The notes: a model not told the origin generated them from the sequence alone. A stretch of DNA of 64,000 nt from Hephaestia sp. MAHUQ-44 (GCF_023806085.1 NZ_JAMSLX010000003.1:1-64000), one strand, 5' to 3'. Counted from the first letter of the stretch, positions 1 to 7,845 are shown. A program made the numbers and translations.

Positions 1-33
1 CTCACGCAGGTCCATCGAATAAGGTCGCGCCAT
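1..33 (-). CDS. IS630-family transposase, N-terminal fragment running off the window edge
   Basis: Read on the minus strand from position 33, the first 11 codons give MARPYSMDLRE. This is the characteristic start of IS630-type transposases, whose N-terminal helix-turn-helix begins just after such a sequence. The rest of the gene lies outside the window, so intactness cannot be judged. The upstream stretch to about position 95 is probably the terminal part of the element, but I could not pair its inverted repeat because the other end is not visible. Family recognition rests on a short peptide only. Confidence 0.7.
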   Translation of the reverse strand, partial: MARPYSMDLRE

Positions 34-133
34 GCTCGCTGGCCTCCATGCCCAGCCAGCATCTTGAATCACATCTATACGCCCTCGTGAATCCCCTATC
101 GATTCAATCCCACGTCATCCCGCTCTAAAGGAA

Positions 134-221
134 CCGTTCGTGCCGAGCTTGTCGAAGCACCGTTCTTCTTCGGCTCCGATAGGAAGAAAGAACGGCCATT
201 CGACAAGTTCAGGGCGAACGG
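134..221. repeat. REP-like intergenic palindrome
   Basis: Two arms face each other. The left arm (134-167) contains CCGTTCGTGCCGAGCTTGTC, and the right arm (188-221) contains its near reverse complement, ending GGGCGAACGG. The spacer is about 20 bases. The structure sits just downstream of the rcdA stop codon and before the IS630 fragment. Such palindromes are common between genes in sphingomonads. It may act as a transcription end or RNA-stabilising hairpin for rcdA, which is inference. Confidence 0.65.
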
Positions 222-231
222 AGGAGCGTTA

Positions 232-729
232 TCAAAACGCCGCGTGCAGCCGATCGAGCATCCGCCGCGCGGGGCTGGCGTGGCTTTCGGGCGCAGATTG
301 CGCGGCGTCGAGCCGCGCGACACGACGATAGAGTTCCGCGCTCGCGGTGACGAGTTGCCGCGCCGCCGCCGGCATCGTCGCCAGGGCCTCGTCATCGGAG
401 ACCGGCGCGGTGCCGAGCCGCCGCGAGGGATGGAGCGCATCGCACGGCGGCAGTTCGCCCGCTGCAACTGCGCGCTGGGTCAGCAGCCAGGCAATGATAT
501 GCATCAGCCGCGTCGTCACCTTGAGCGATTCGCACGAAAAGGCGACGCGCGCGAGCGGATCGAGCGCCTCGCGATCGCTGCGGCCGCCCTCGTCGAAATA
601 GGCCCGCGCCTCATCGGCGAGCAGCATCGCCTCGACATAAAGCGAGTCGATCAGCTTGCGGTGAATCCGCGAATCATCCGGGCGCCCGTGCATCGCGAGA
701 AGGTGCCACATCCGCGCGCGCCGCGACAC
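232..729 (-). CDS. rcdA: RcdA-like adaptor (DUF1465 family), regulator of CtrA degradation
   Basis: A 165-residue protein matching the DUF1465/RcdA family. The N-terminal block SLYVEAMLLADEARAYFD and the following FSCESLKVTTRLMHIIAWLL block are typical of the helical-bundle adaptor. In Caulobacter, RcdA works with CpdR and PopA to bring the cell-cycle regulator CtrA to ClpXP for degradation. The start is uncertain: position 729 is a GTG, an in-frame ATG is at 711, and neither has a strong Shine-Dalgarno sequence. Family conservation begins near residue 25. The presence of cckA in the same window fits a CtrA-type control circuit. Confidence 0.82.
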   Translation of the reverse strand: MSRRARMWHLLAMHGRPDDSRIHRKLIDSLYVEAMLLADEARAYFDEGGRSDREALDPLARVAFSCESLKVTTRLMHIIAWLLTQRAVAAGELPPCDALHPSRRLGTAPVSDDEALATMPAAARQLVTASAELYRRVARLDAAQSAPESHASPARRMLDRLHAAF

Positions 730-768
730 TCATTGTATCGCGGCCAATGTCTCGTTCCGGTCCAGCCA

Positions 769-981
769 TCAGGCGATGATGTCGGGGATCAGCCCATTCT
801 CGATGCGCGCGATCTCGTCACGCAGCCGCAGCTTGCGCTTCTTGAACCGTGCGAGCCGCAACTGGTCCGGCGCGCTCGCGGCACCCAGGGCGGCAATCGC
901 GGTATCGAGATCGCGATGCTCGATCCGCAGCGCCTCGAGCCGCTGCCGTATCTCCGCCTCGGTGCCCGCCTGATCCGCCAC
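769..981 (-). CDS. YdcH/DUF465 family small protein
   Basis: A 70-residue, highly charged helical protein of the DUF465 (YdcH) family, with a central IEHRDLDTAIAAL segment and the signature FKKRKLRLRDEIARIE near the C-terminus. Members are small two-helix hairpins of unknown function. Translation appears to begin at a GTG at 981, preceded by an AGGGG-like element. It lies upstream of and co-directional with rcdA, with a 39-base gap. A second family member is on the opposite strand at 1150. Confidence 0.8.
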   Translation of the reverse strand: MADQAGTEAEIRQRLEALRIEHRDLDTAIAALGAASAPDQLRLARFKKRKLRLRDEIARIENGLIPDIIA

Positions 982-1149
982 TTCGTACCCCTGCTTCCCG
1001 CTGCCTCGTCGTCCATCACGATTCGTGCGTAGCGCCGATCATGCGGCAAATGCCACATGCCGTCGAAATCAACCATCTTCGGTGGCGACATTTGCACGCA
1101 TTGGTGATCTACTTGGCTGCCCCGTTGGCAAACCAGGAGGATTGCTTCC

Positions 1150-1305
1150 ATGCAAAACGCGCATCTTTCGGCACTTGCGGCCAAGCACGAGGGACTCGAG
1201 CGGCAAATCTCCGCCGAGTCGCAGCGCCCCCTTCCGGATACGCGCATGCTGGCCGATCTGAAGAAGCAGAAGCTCAGGCTGAAAGAGGAAATGGCCGCGA
1301 TCTAG
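1150..1305 (+). CDS. YdcH/DUF465 family small protein (second copy)
   Basis: A 51-residue ORF starting MQNAHLSALAAKHEGLE and ending LKKQKLRLKEEMAAI. It shares the K-x-x-K-L-R-L-x-E-E/D signature with the copy at 769-981. A strong ribosome binding site (CAGGAGG, 1133-1139) lies at good spacing before the ATG. DUF465 proteins are predicted helical hairpins without an assigned role. The two copies are divergently oriented around a 168-base gap that must hold both promoters. No other protein-coding reading of this stretch looks better. Confidence 0.8.
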   Translation: MQNAHLSALAAKHEGLERQISAESQRPLPDTRMLADLKKQKLRLKEEMAAI

Positions 1306-1306
1306 A

Positions 1307-1447
1307 GTGATTTCGAGCCAGAGGGAATCATCTGGCGACTCGGAAATCACGGCAAGCAAAAGATCATCCAGGGACGGTCCGGTTCAACTAGAACCGGATC
1401 GACTCTAGGCGGCATACGGACGGCGGCAGCCCGCGCTGTCGCGGGCT
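1307..1447. repeat. Cluster of three inverted repeats between ydcH-like and PilZ genes
   Basis: Three consecutive hairpins fill this gap. At 1307-1350 GTGATTTCGAG pairs imperfectly with CTCGGAAATCAC. At 1379-1397 CCGGTTC/GAACCGG encloses AACTA. At 1428-1447 AGCCCGCG/CGCGGGCT encloses CTGT. The first two resemble dispersed intergenic palindromes. The last is placed to act as a terminator for the minus-strand PilZ gene ending at 1468, although it lacks a T-tract. Confidence 0.55.
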
Positions 1448-1467
1448 CCCGCCGCACCGCCATCATC

Positions 1468-1836
1468 TCAAATCTTGATCGGTCGATTGCTGCCAGGTGA
1501 CGGCGACGCCCCCACCGGCTTGCGTGCCAGCATCGGATCGATCGGCGCGTCGAAGGCGATGCCCGCCCGCCCCGCCGTATTCCAGGCGATGCGCCCGCTC
1601 ACCCAGCCAATCCCGCGCACGTCGATTTCGACCGCGGTATCGACGGCCACGTCGCGCGGCAATTCGATCATCAACCCACCGGCGGAAAGGTTGCGTACCC
1701 GCACCCGATCTTCGCGACGTTTGCCAAGCTCGCGGAACCGCGCCGACAACAGCAAGCTGTCGCGGCTCTCATTGCGCCCGGTGCCGACATCGGTGTCGAC
1801 CGCGGCGGAAAGGCGATCGTCGGAATAGCGATCCAT
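1468..1836 (-). CDS. PilZ domain protein (c-di-GMP receptor candidate)
   Basis: A 122-residue soluble protein. The central part has both c-di-GMP-binding PilZ motifs: an RxxxR (RREDR, about residues 40-44) followed by NLSAGG, the D/NxSxxG motif. A GWVSGRIAWN strand is typical of the PilZ barrel. The domain fills most of the protein, so it is a stand-alone receiver of c-di-GMP that probably acts by protein-protein contact. The ATG at 1836 follows a weak GGA element. A GGDEF protein elsewhere in the window (49447) is a possible ligand source, which is inference. Confidence 0.85.
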   Translation of the reverse strand: MDRYSDDRLSAAVDTDVGTGRNESRDSLLLSARFRELGKRREDRVRVRNLSAGGLMIELPRDVAVDTAVEIDVRGIGWVSGRIAWNTAGRAGIAFDAPIDPMLARKPVGASPSPGSNRPIKI

Positions 1837-1924
1837 CTCAAATCCGCTGGTTTACGGTTGCCGTTCTGTGATCCGCTCTATCGTCCATTCGCTATCCAAG
1901 CGTTAAAAGGGCGTTCGCGATGTC

Positions 1925-2389
1925 TCAATCCTCGCGCGACACCTTTTCCTGACGTTCGTGGCGCTCCTGCGCCTCGACCGTCATGGTCGCGATCGGACGT
2001 GCCTCGAGCCGCGCGATCGAGATCGGCTCGCCAGTCACCTCACAATACCCATATTCGCCATCGTCGATACGGCGAATCGCGGCATCGATCTTGGCGATCA
2101 ATTTGCGCTGGCGATCGCGCGTGCGCAGTTCGATCGACCAGTCGGTTTCGCTCGACGCGCGATCGGTAAGATCGGCCTCGCGCAGCGAATCGGACTGAAG
2201 CTGGGAGATCGTCCCCTGCGCCTCGCGCAGGATCGCCTCCTTCCATGCCTGGAGCAGCGCGCGGAAATAATCCTGCTGCTGCGGGCTCATGAACGGCTCG
2301 TCCTGGCTGGGCCGATACCCGCCGCCGTCATTCACCGGGGGCGGGACAAGTTTCGTAATATCGTCGATGCTTTTCAAAGCGCTGGCCAT
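1925..2389 (-). CDS. dksA: DksA/TraR-family RNA polymerase-binding transcription factor
   Basis: A 154-residue DksA homolog: an N-terminal segment, a coiled-coil with the tip acidic/neutral residues (DLTDRASSETDW), and a C-terminal zinc-finger-like domain ending QERHERQEKVSRED. Of the four cysteines that bind zinc in E. coli DksA, only one is seen (YGYCEVTGEPI). The second CxxC position reads TMTVEA. DksA acts with ppGpp on rRNA and amino-acid promoters. The start at 2389 (MASALKS) is chosen over an upstream in-frame start at 2482 because GGGGGAGAG lies at correct spacing. Loss of the cysteines occurs in other alphaproteobacterial homologs as I recall them. Confidence 0.9.
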   Translation of the reverse strand: MASALKSIDDITKLVPPPVNDGGGYRPSQDEPFMSPQQQDYFRALLQAWKEAILREAQGTISQLQSDSLREADLTDRASSETDWSIELRTRDRQRKLIAKIDAAIRRIDDGEYGYCEVTGEPISIARLEARPIATMTVEAQERHERQEKVSRED

Positions 2390-2861
2390 TCTCAACTCTC
2401 CCCCACGGGGCTCCGCGCGCACTTTGGCGTCTCGGTGCCGATCCGCAATGGCGCGCCCTATACCACGCCCGGGACGCACCACAAGCGACTGTTAACATTG
2501 CCCGTCACGAACCGGGACGACGCGTTCGTCCGTGCGGTCCGATGCCTCCGTATTTGTCCTGCGACAAACGATGCCACGAGTCGGCACCAGGCGGTATCAT
2601 CGCGGCCAGAGGGAGGCTCAAATGCCGGTGCGCAGGTTCGGCAGGCCGCGAATCGGCAGCCGTTTCTGTCCCATTGCAGGACATTAACCGCAGCAGCCTT
2701 CACGCATCGCACAAAAATCCCGTCGCGGGACGGTGATCCATGGTTAACGCGCTTGCGATTAAGCCTTTATTCCGCACTTTCAGCCATCAAGCGGCGGAGA
2801 AATCGTTGCTGCAACACGCGCCGGCGGCATTCCTCGCCGGCAAACGTAGAGAGACACGCTC
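2390..2861. other. 472-base intergenic region between dksA and the Ser-rich protein gene
   Basis: No convincing gene was found on either strand; the short ORFs here lack ribosome binding sites and recognisable products. It should hold the dksA promoter (leftward) and that of the gene at 2862 (rightward). AT-richer patches occur at 2491-2497 (GTTAAC) and 2741-2770 (GGTTAAC followed by GATTAAGCC). These could be regulator sites but do not match a consensus I can name. The 11-base spacing of the two TTAA boxes does not fit the usual CtrA spacing of 7. Confidence 0.5.
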
Positions 2862-3773
2862 ATGTCCGTGCGGATAGCTTTGGCGAAATTGTGTGCATGC
2901 GCCGCTGGCGGTGCCCTCCTCGGCGGTGGCGCGGTCCATCTCGTCGAGCAACAGCACCCAACCGTGCGCCCGACCGACAAGGTCGTGCGGCAGCATGTCG
3001 GCAGCGACGCGCTCGACGCTTCGATCGCCGACGCCTCCCCCAGCAAGACCAAGGTTCGCCACCGGGCGGCCGCCGTGCCGACCAAGGACAAGGTGGTCCA
3101 CCGCTCCAAGACGGTGCCACGGCCGGCCGAGGTCGCCGAATGCCCGCCCGCCACGGTGACGGTGATGAACCAGCCGGCGCCAGTGCCGCTGCCCCCGCTT
3201 CCCGAAATGTCGGGCGGCGGCGGCAGTGCGCCGATCATCGTCGGCGGCAGCGGCGGCTTTGGCGGTGGTTTCGGTGGCGGCTTCTTCGGCGGCGGCGGCG
3301 GATCGAGCGGCAGCATCGTGATCTCGTCGACCTCGAGCGGCGGATCGACCTCGACGAGCGGTGGTTCTACCTCCACCAGTGGTGGCTCTACCTCGACCTC
3401 GTCGTCGACCGGCGGCGTCTCGAGCACCTCGTCGTCATCGGGCAACGTCTCGTCCTCGTCGTCGGGCAACGTCTCGTCGTCGACCTCGTCGTCCACGTCG
3501 TCGTCGACCTCGTCCTCCACGTCCTCGTCGTCTTCGACCTCGTCGAGCACCAGCAGTTCGTCGAACGGCTATGGCTCGTCGAGCAAGGGCTGGAGCAGCG
3601 GCGGCCACCACGGCAGCAGCGGGCATCACGGATCGAGCGGCTCGACCGGATCGAGCGGCGGCCCGCCCGCCCCCGTTCCCGCACCGCCGATGCTGCTGCT
3701 GTTCGGCGCCGCGGCCACGGCGCTGGTCGCGCGCAAGCGGTTGGCGCGCAAGAAGGACGACACCGCGAACTGA
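2862..3773 (+). CDS. Secreted Ser/Thr/Gly-rich low-complexity protein with PEP-CTERM-like tail
   Basis: A 303-residue protein with an N-terminal hydrophobic signal (KLCACAAGGALLGGGAV). A basic Lys/Thr-rich stretch follows (residues about 40-90), then a glycine-rich run (about 120-148) and a long Ser/Thr block of GGSTSTS and SSSTSSSTSS repeats (about 150-230). The C-terminal signature is PAPPMLLLFG, a hydrophobic helix, and a basic end (RKRLARKK). This resembles a PEP-CTERM/exosortase sorting signal, normally associated with envelope export of glycosylatable proteins. No enzyme motif is visible. An exosortase is not present in the window. The RBS GAGAGACA (2850-2857) supports the ATG at 2862. 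Confidence 0.7.
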   Translation: MSVRIALAKLCACAAGGALLGGGAVHLVEQQHPTVRPTDKVVRQHVGSDALDASIADASPSKTKVRHRAAAVPTKDKVVHRSKTVPRPAEVAECPPATVTVMNQPAPVPLPPLPEMSGGGGSAPIIVGGSGGFGGGFGGGFFGGGGGSSGSIVISSTSSGGSTSTSGGSTSTSGGSTSTSSSTGGVSSTSSSSGNVSSSSSGNVSSSTSSSTSSSTSSSTSSSSSTSSSTSSSSNGYGSSSKGWSSGGHHGSSGHHGSSGSTGSSGGPPAPVPAPPMLLLFGAAATALVARKRLARKKDDTAN

Positions 3774-3806
3774 GCGACCGTTTGATGCGCCTTTCGGCGC
3801 ATTGCG

Positions 3807-3924
3807 GCACCGGCCCGCTCCCCCACCCGGCCACCCATAGGATAATCGCATTGGGTGGCCGGGTGGGGGCGTCACCCCACAAAGTATTACTTTGTGGGGA
3901 CCCCGTGGGGGAGCGGGCCGGTGC
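3807..3924. repeat. Composite REP-type palindrome with an inserted smaller palindrome
   Basis: The outer arms GCACCGGCCCGCTCCCCCAC (3807-3826) and its exact reverse complement (3905-3924) enclose an inner CCGGCCACCCA/TGGGTGGCCGG pair. The right arm is interrupted by a separate perfect hairpin, CCCCACAAAGTA-T-TACTTTGTGGGG (3875-3899), flanked on both sides by GTGGGGG-type sequence. It lies between convergent genes, so it could terminate both. The arms belong to the same family as the palindrome at 50703-50788. Confidence 0.75.
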
Positions 3925-4001
3925 CGCCTCGGAAATCGCTCTTCCGCGATTTCCCAAACACGCTCCGAGACCCGCACGCCTCGGCCACGCAGCGCAAAGT
4001 C

Positions 4002-4442
4002 CTAAACTGCGATCAGCGCCTTTTCGATCTGATCGACCGGATGGCCGGTCAGGTTCTTGCCGACCTCGGCGATCACACGATCGGCGACGTGCTTGTGATA
4101 ATGTTTGCGCAGCGCGCCCAATGTGCGCGGCGGCGCGATCACGATCAGTTTCTCATAATCGTTGGCGAAGGCGCGCTGTTTGAGCATCGCCGCCGTGTCC
4201 ACCGCGAAACGCTCCTCCTCGAGCTGGTGGAAATCGGTCTCCTGGTACGCGCTTCGGCCCGGCCCGTTGCTTGAGAAGGCGGTTCCCGGCGCGTCGGTCG
4301 ATTGGTCGCGATTGGGGGGATTGATCTGCTCGCGCGCGTGCTCGACGACCAGATTGGGCTCGACGGTATCGCCTTCATTGCGGAAGAACAGCGCCTTGCG
4401 GCCATCGGCGACCAGGACGAACACGTCGTGCGGCAGCAGCAT
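4002..4442 (-). CDS. Host attachment family protein (baeRF/Host_attach type)
   Basis: A 146-residue protein resembling the PF10116 'required for attachment to host cells' family. It has the early VFVLVADGRKALFFRNEGD strand pattern and a later YEKLIVIAPPRTLGALR segment with an HKHVADRVIAEVGKNLTG C-terminal block. Family members have an archaeal release-factor-like (eRF1 domain) fold. Their role in free-living bacteria is unclear despite the name. A strong GAGGAGA RBS precedes the ATG at 4442. It is divergent from serS, leaving a 92-base shared promoter region. Confidence 0.78.
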   Translation of the reverse strand: MLLPHDVFVLVADGRKALFFRNEGDTVEPNLVVEHAREQINPPNRDQSTDAPGTAFSSNGPGRSAYQETDFHQLEEERFAVDTAAMLKQRAFANDYEKLIVIAPPRTLGALRKHYHKHVADRVIAEVGKNLTGHPVDQIEKALIAV

Positions 4443-4534
4443 CTCTCGTCTCCTCTACGAGGTTGGGGTAACGATAGAACGCGGCCACGGCGGCGGGGTT
4501 GCGCGGCTCGTCGCGCGCAGCCATAGCGCGGTAT

Positions 4535-5815
4535 ATGCACGACATCCGCTTCATCCGAGACCATCCGCACGCCTTTGACGCCGCGCTCGCCCGCCGCGGG
4601 CTCGAACCCCGTGCCGCCGATCTGATCGCGCTCGACGAGCGCCACCGCGCGGTCATCACCGAGGTTCAGGCCGGGCAGGCGCGGCGCAACGAGGCGTCGA
4701 AGGCGATCGGCGCGGCCAAGGCGCAAAAGGACGAGGCGACCGCGCAGGCGCTGATGGCCGAGGTCGGGGTACTCAAGGAGCGCCTGCCCGCGCTGGACGC
4801 CGAAGGCGCGCGGCTCGGTGACGAGCTGCACGGCATCCTCGCGACGATCCCCAATCTCCCGCTCGACGACGTGCCCCAGGGCGCCGACGAGAACGACAAT
4901 ATCGAGGTCGCGCGCCACGGCACGCTGCCCGAATTCGGCTTCACCCCGCGCGCCCATGACGCGATCGCCCCCGCGCTCGGCATGGATTTCGAGACCGGGG
5001 TCAAGCTCGCCGGCGCGCGCTTCACCTTGCTGCGCGGCCCCGTGGCGCGGCTTTATCGCGCGCTCGGCCAGTTCATGCTCACCAGCCTTGCACACGATCA
5101 CGGCTATGAGCAGGTCGTGCCGCCGCTGCTGGTCCGCGACGAAGTGGCGTTCGGCACCGGCCAGCTTCCCAAATTCGCCGATGATCTGTTTCGCACCACC
5201 GACGGCCGCTGGCTGATCCCCACCGCCGAAGTCAGCCTGACCAACATCGTCCGCGAGGAAATTCTGGCCGAGGAGGAATTGCCGTTGCGTTTCGCCGCGC
5301 TGACACCGTGCTTCCGCTCGGAAGCCGGTGCCGCGGGCCGCGATACGCGCGGTTTCATCCGCCAGCACCAGTTCGACAAGGTCGAGATGGTCTCGATCAC
5401 CACCCCCGACCAGTCCGAAGCCGAACACGAGCGGATGACGGCGTGCGCCGAAAGCCTGCTTACCCAGCTCGGGCTCGCGTTCCGCCGCGTGAAATTGTGC
5501 ACCGGCGACATGGGCTTCTCGGCGGCGCGCACCTACGATCTCGAAGTCTGGCTGCCCGGGCAGCAGCGCTATCGCGAGATTTCGAGCTGCTCGACCTGCA
5601 CCGATTTCCAGGCGCGGCGGATGAACGCGCGCTATCGACCCACCGGCGAGAAGGGCACGCGCTTCGTCCACACGCTCAACGGCTCGGGGCTCGCGGTGGG
5701 GCGGACGCTGGTCGCGGTGATCGAGAATTACCAGCAGGAGGACGGGTCGGTGGCGATCCCCGAGCTGCTCAAGCCGCTGCTGCCGGACCTCGACCGGATC
5801 GAGCCGGTGCGCTGA
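4535..5815 (+). CDS. serS: Serine--tRNA ligase
   Basis: A 426-residue class II aminoacyl-tRNA synthetase that charges tRNA-Ser (and tRNA-Sec where present). The N-terminal coiled-coil arm that grips the long variable arm of tRNA-Ser runs from [11 protein letters not shown] to about residue 105. The catalytic domain shows motif 2 ([21 protein letters not shown]) and motif 3 ([18 protein letters not shown]). The ATG at 4535 matches the conserved family start; an upstream in-frame ATG at 4499 would add 12 unconserved residues. The stop overlaps the surE start by one base (TGATG), indicating translational coupling. Confidence 0.97.
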   Translation: MHDIRFIRDHPHAFDAALARRGLEPRAADLIALDERHRAVITEVQAGQARRNEASKAIGAAKAQKDEATAQALMAEVGVLKERLPALDAEGARLGDELHGILATIPNLPLDDVPQGADENDNIEVARHGTLPEFGFTPRAHDAIAPALGMDFETGVKLAGARFTLLRGPVARLYRALGQFMLTSLAHDHGYEQVVPPLLVRDEVAFGTGQLPKFADDLFRTTDGRWLIPTAEVSLTNIVREEILAEEELPLRFAALTPCFRSEAGAAGRDTRGFIRQHQFDKVEMVSITTPDQSEAEHERMTACAESLLTQLGLAFRRVKLCTGDMGFSAARTYDLEVWLPGQQRYREISSCSTCTDFQARRMNARYRPTGEKGTRFVHTLNGSGLAVGRTLVAVIENYQQEDGSVAIPELLKPLLPDLDRIEPVR

Positions 5816-6579
5816 TGCGCATCCTGATCACCAACGACGACGGCTATCATGCCCCCGGCCTCAAGGTGCTCGAGGACATCGCGGCGCGCTTTTCCGACGA
5901 TCTCTGGGTGGTCGCCCCTGCCGAGGAGCAATCGGGCGCGGGCCATTCGCTGACGCTGAGCCGGCCGTTGCGCATCCGCAAATTCGCCGAGCGTCGCTAT
6001 GCCGTCAACGGCACCCCCACCGACGCGGTGATGATGGCGCTCGCCAGGATCATGGCCGACAGCCCGCCCGATCTGATCCTCTCGGGCGTCAATCGCGGCG
6101 CCAATCTGGCCGAGGACGTAACCTATTCGGGCACCGTCTCGGCGGCGATGGAAGGCGCGCTCGCGGGCGTCCGCTCGATCGCGCTGAGCCAGGTCTATGC
6201 CCGCGAGGGCATGGGCGACACCGTCCCGTTCGCCGCGGCCGCCGCCTGGGGCGAGCGCGTGCTGCGCCCGTTGATCGCGGCCGAGCTCGCCCCGCGCTCG
6301 CTGGTCAACGTCAATTTCCCCGCGCTGGCGCCCGATGCGGTCAAGGGCGTCCGTGTCGCCAGCCAGGGGCTGCGCGATTACGGGCGGCTGCAGATCGTCA
6401 GCAACACCGATCCGCGCGGCTACGAATATCACTGGTTCGCGCTCGGCCCCACGATCGAGACCCCCGCACATTCGACCGACCTCGAAGCGATCGCCGATGG
6501 CTATGTCGCGGTAACCCCCCTCCATCTGGACCTGACGCATCGCGAATCGCTCGCTATGCTGGGTCAGGCGTATCGGTAA
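5815..6579 (+). CDS. surE: 5'/3'-nucleotidase SurE
   Basis: A 254-residue SurE protein, a metal-dependent nucleotidase active on nucleoside monophosphates and linked to stationary-phase survival. The N-terminal [10 protein letters not shown] contains the metal-binding DD pair. NGTPTDAV, SGVNRGANL and the YSGTVSAAMEGAL segment are the other conserved active-site blocks. Length is normal. It is coupled to serS by a one-base overlap and followed 10 bases later by an NlpD-like gene, preserving the classical surE-nlpD association (pcm is absent here). Confidence 0.97.
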   Translation: MRILITNDDGYHAPGLKVLEDIAARFSDDLWVVAPAEEQSGAGHSLTLSRPLRIRKFAERRYAVNGTPTDAVMMALARIMADSPPDLILSGVNRGANLAEDVTYSGTVSAAMEGALAGVRSIALSQVYAREGMGDTVPFAAAAAWGERVLRPLIAAELAPRSLVNVNFPALAPDAVKGVRVASQGLRDYGRLQIVSNTDPRGYEYHWFALGPTIETPAHSTDLEAIADGYVAVTPLHLDLTHRESLAMLGQAYR

Positions 6580-6589
6580 GCGGGGCGCA

Positions 6590-7672
6590 ATGAGGATCGC
6601 GGGACATCGGCGCACGACCGGCGGGCTGGCCGCGCTCGGGGCGATGGCGGCATTGGCGGGCTGCATCCCCGCCGCCGCGCCACCGGTAGCGCCCGCGCCG
6701 CCGCCGCAGCAGGATCGCGGCTATCCCGATTATCGGCCCGATTACCGACAGGACGTAACGACGTCGCCGGCACGTCCCCCGGCCTGGGAAACCAACCCGG
6801 TCGCCCCCAATGCGCGCACGATCGCAACGCGCAGCTACACCGTCGAACCCGGCGACACGCTGCGCGGGATCGCGATCAAGACCGGCGGCGGCGAATTGGC
6901 GATCGCGCAGGCGAACGGCCTCGCCGAACCCTATGTCATCCGCGCGGGGCAGCGGCTGACGATCCCCGGCGGGCGCTACCACGAGATTACGCGCGGCCAG
7001 ACCGGCATTGCGATCGCGCGCGCTTACGGCGTCGAATGGTCGCGCATCGTTGCCGCCAATGGCCTCACCGAACCCTATCTGCTGCGCACCGGCTGGCGGC
7101 TGCTGATCCCTGGCGGCGATATGCCCGGCCAGAGCAGCGCGGCCGAACGCGCCGCCGCCTTCACGCTCGATATCGACGATCTCGTCACCGGCAGCGAGCC
7201 CGCGATCGCCGAGAACCGCGCGCCCGCCGCGGCCGCGACCTCACCCGCGCACGTGCCCGCGCCGACGACGGCGGTCGCGGCACCGACGCGCCTCGTCGGT
7301 GGATTCTCCTGGCCCGTGCAGGGGCGCGTCGTCTCCAAATTCGGCTCGATGGGCAGCGGCAAACGCAACGACGGGATCCAGATCGCAACACCGGTGGGCA
7401 CGCCGATCGCCGCCGCCGCCGATGGCGTCGTTGCTTATGCTGGCACCGGAATTCCATCGCTCGGCGGGCTCGTCATCCTCAAACATGGCGACGGCTGGGT
7501 GACGGTATATGGCAACGCCAGTTCGCTGCTCGTCACGCGCGGCCAGTCGATCAAGCGCGGGCAGCGCATCGCACTATCAGGCCAGTCGGGCTCGGCGCCC
7601 GAACCGGGGGTGCATTTCGAGGTCCGCAAGGGCCGCGACGCGGTCGATCCGCTGGGGAAATTGCCAGGCTGA
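6590..7672 (+). CDS. nlpD: LysM/M23 domain lipoprotein, NlpD/EnvC-like, with degenerate peptidase site
   Basis: A 360-residue envelope protein. A signal peptide with the lipobox-like ALAGC ends at Cys 25. Two LysM peptidoglycan-binding repeats follow (about residues 81-125 and 128-173), then a linker and a C-terminal LytM/M23 domain (about 255-355). In active M23 enzymes the zinc ligands lie in HxGxD and HxH. Here the first reads NDGIQ and the second GVHFEV, so most ligands are missing. NlpD and EnvC share such loss and act as activators of cell-wall amidases during division, so a similar role is inferred. It is in an operon with serS and surE. Confidence 0.85.
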   Translation: MRIAGHRRTTGGLAALGAMAALAGCIPAAAPPVAPAPPPQQDRGYPDYRPDYRQDVTTSPARPPAWETNPVAPNARTIATRSYTVEPGDTLRGIAIKTGGGELAIAQANGLAEPYVIRAGQRLTIPGGRYHEITRGQTGIAIARAYGVEWSRIVAANGLTEPYLLRTGWRLLIPGGDMPGQSSAAERAAAFTLDIDDLVTGSEPAIAENRAPAAAATSPAHVPAPTTAVAAPTRLVGGFSWPVQGRVVSKFGSMGSGKRNDGIQIATPVGTPIAAAADGVVAYAGTGIPSLGGLVILKHGDGWVTVYGNASSLLVTRGQSIKRGQRIALSGQSGSAPEPGVHFEVRKGRDAVDPLGKLPG

Positions 7673-7684
7673 ACGCCCCCTCCT

Positions 7685-7812
7685 TCGTCATGCCGGACTC
7701 GTTCCGGCATCCAACCCTCCACGAGCGCCAGCGTATGAGGCGCGTTGGCCCCGGAACACGTCCGAGGTGACGATGAAGGTTCGGGGCACGCTATTTACAT
7801 CGCCGGGATGAC
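7685..7812. repeat. REP-like element bounded by CGTCATGCCGG / CCGGGATGACGG
   Basis: The gap between the nlpD-like gene and tyrS is filled by a dispersed-type element. A short hairpin, ATGCCGGA-CTCGT-TCCGGCAT (7690-7710), is at the left and the inverse terminus CCGGGATGACGG at the right. Similar termini recur at 33033-33119 and 39690-39767. The gap has no coding potential. Confidence 0.6.
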
Positions 7813-7845
7813 GGCCATTCGAGCGCGTGCTAAGCGCCGCGCGCC

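Noticed and set aside
2740-2765. Two TTAA boxes considered as a CtrA site before the Ser-rich gene
   Set aside because: The spacing is 11 bases rather than 7.
3310-3580. Short repeat units considered as a CRISPR array or minisatellite
   Set aside because: The units lie in frame within a secreted Ser/Thr-rich protein and have no constant spacer-repeat structure.
1958-4183. A 741-codon open frame on the plus strand across dksA and the Ser-rich gene
   Set aside because: High GC produces long stop-free shadows. The translation is low-complexity and Arg-rich, and contradicts two genes with clear families or signal peptides.
5308-5814. Long open frame joined in frame to the front of surE
   Set aside because: It is the out-of-frame shadow of serS. 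The SurE family start [10 protein letters not shown] at 5815 with the TGATG overlap is clearly the real one.
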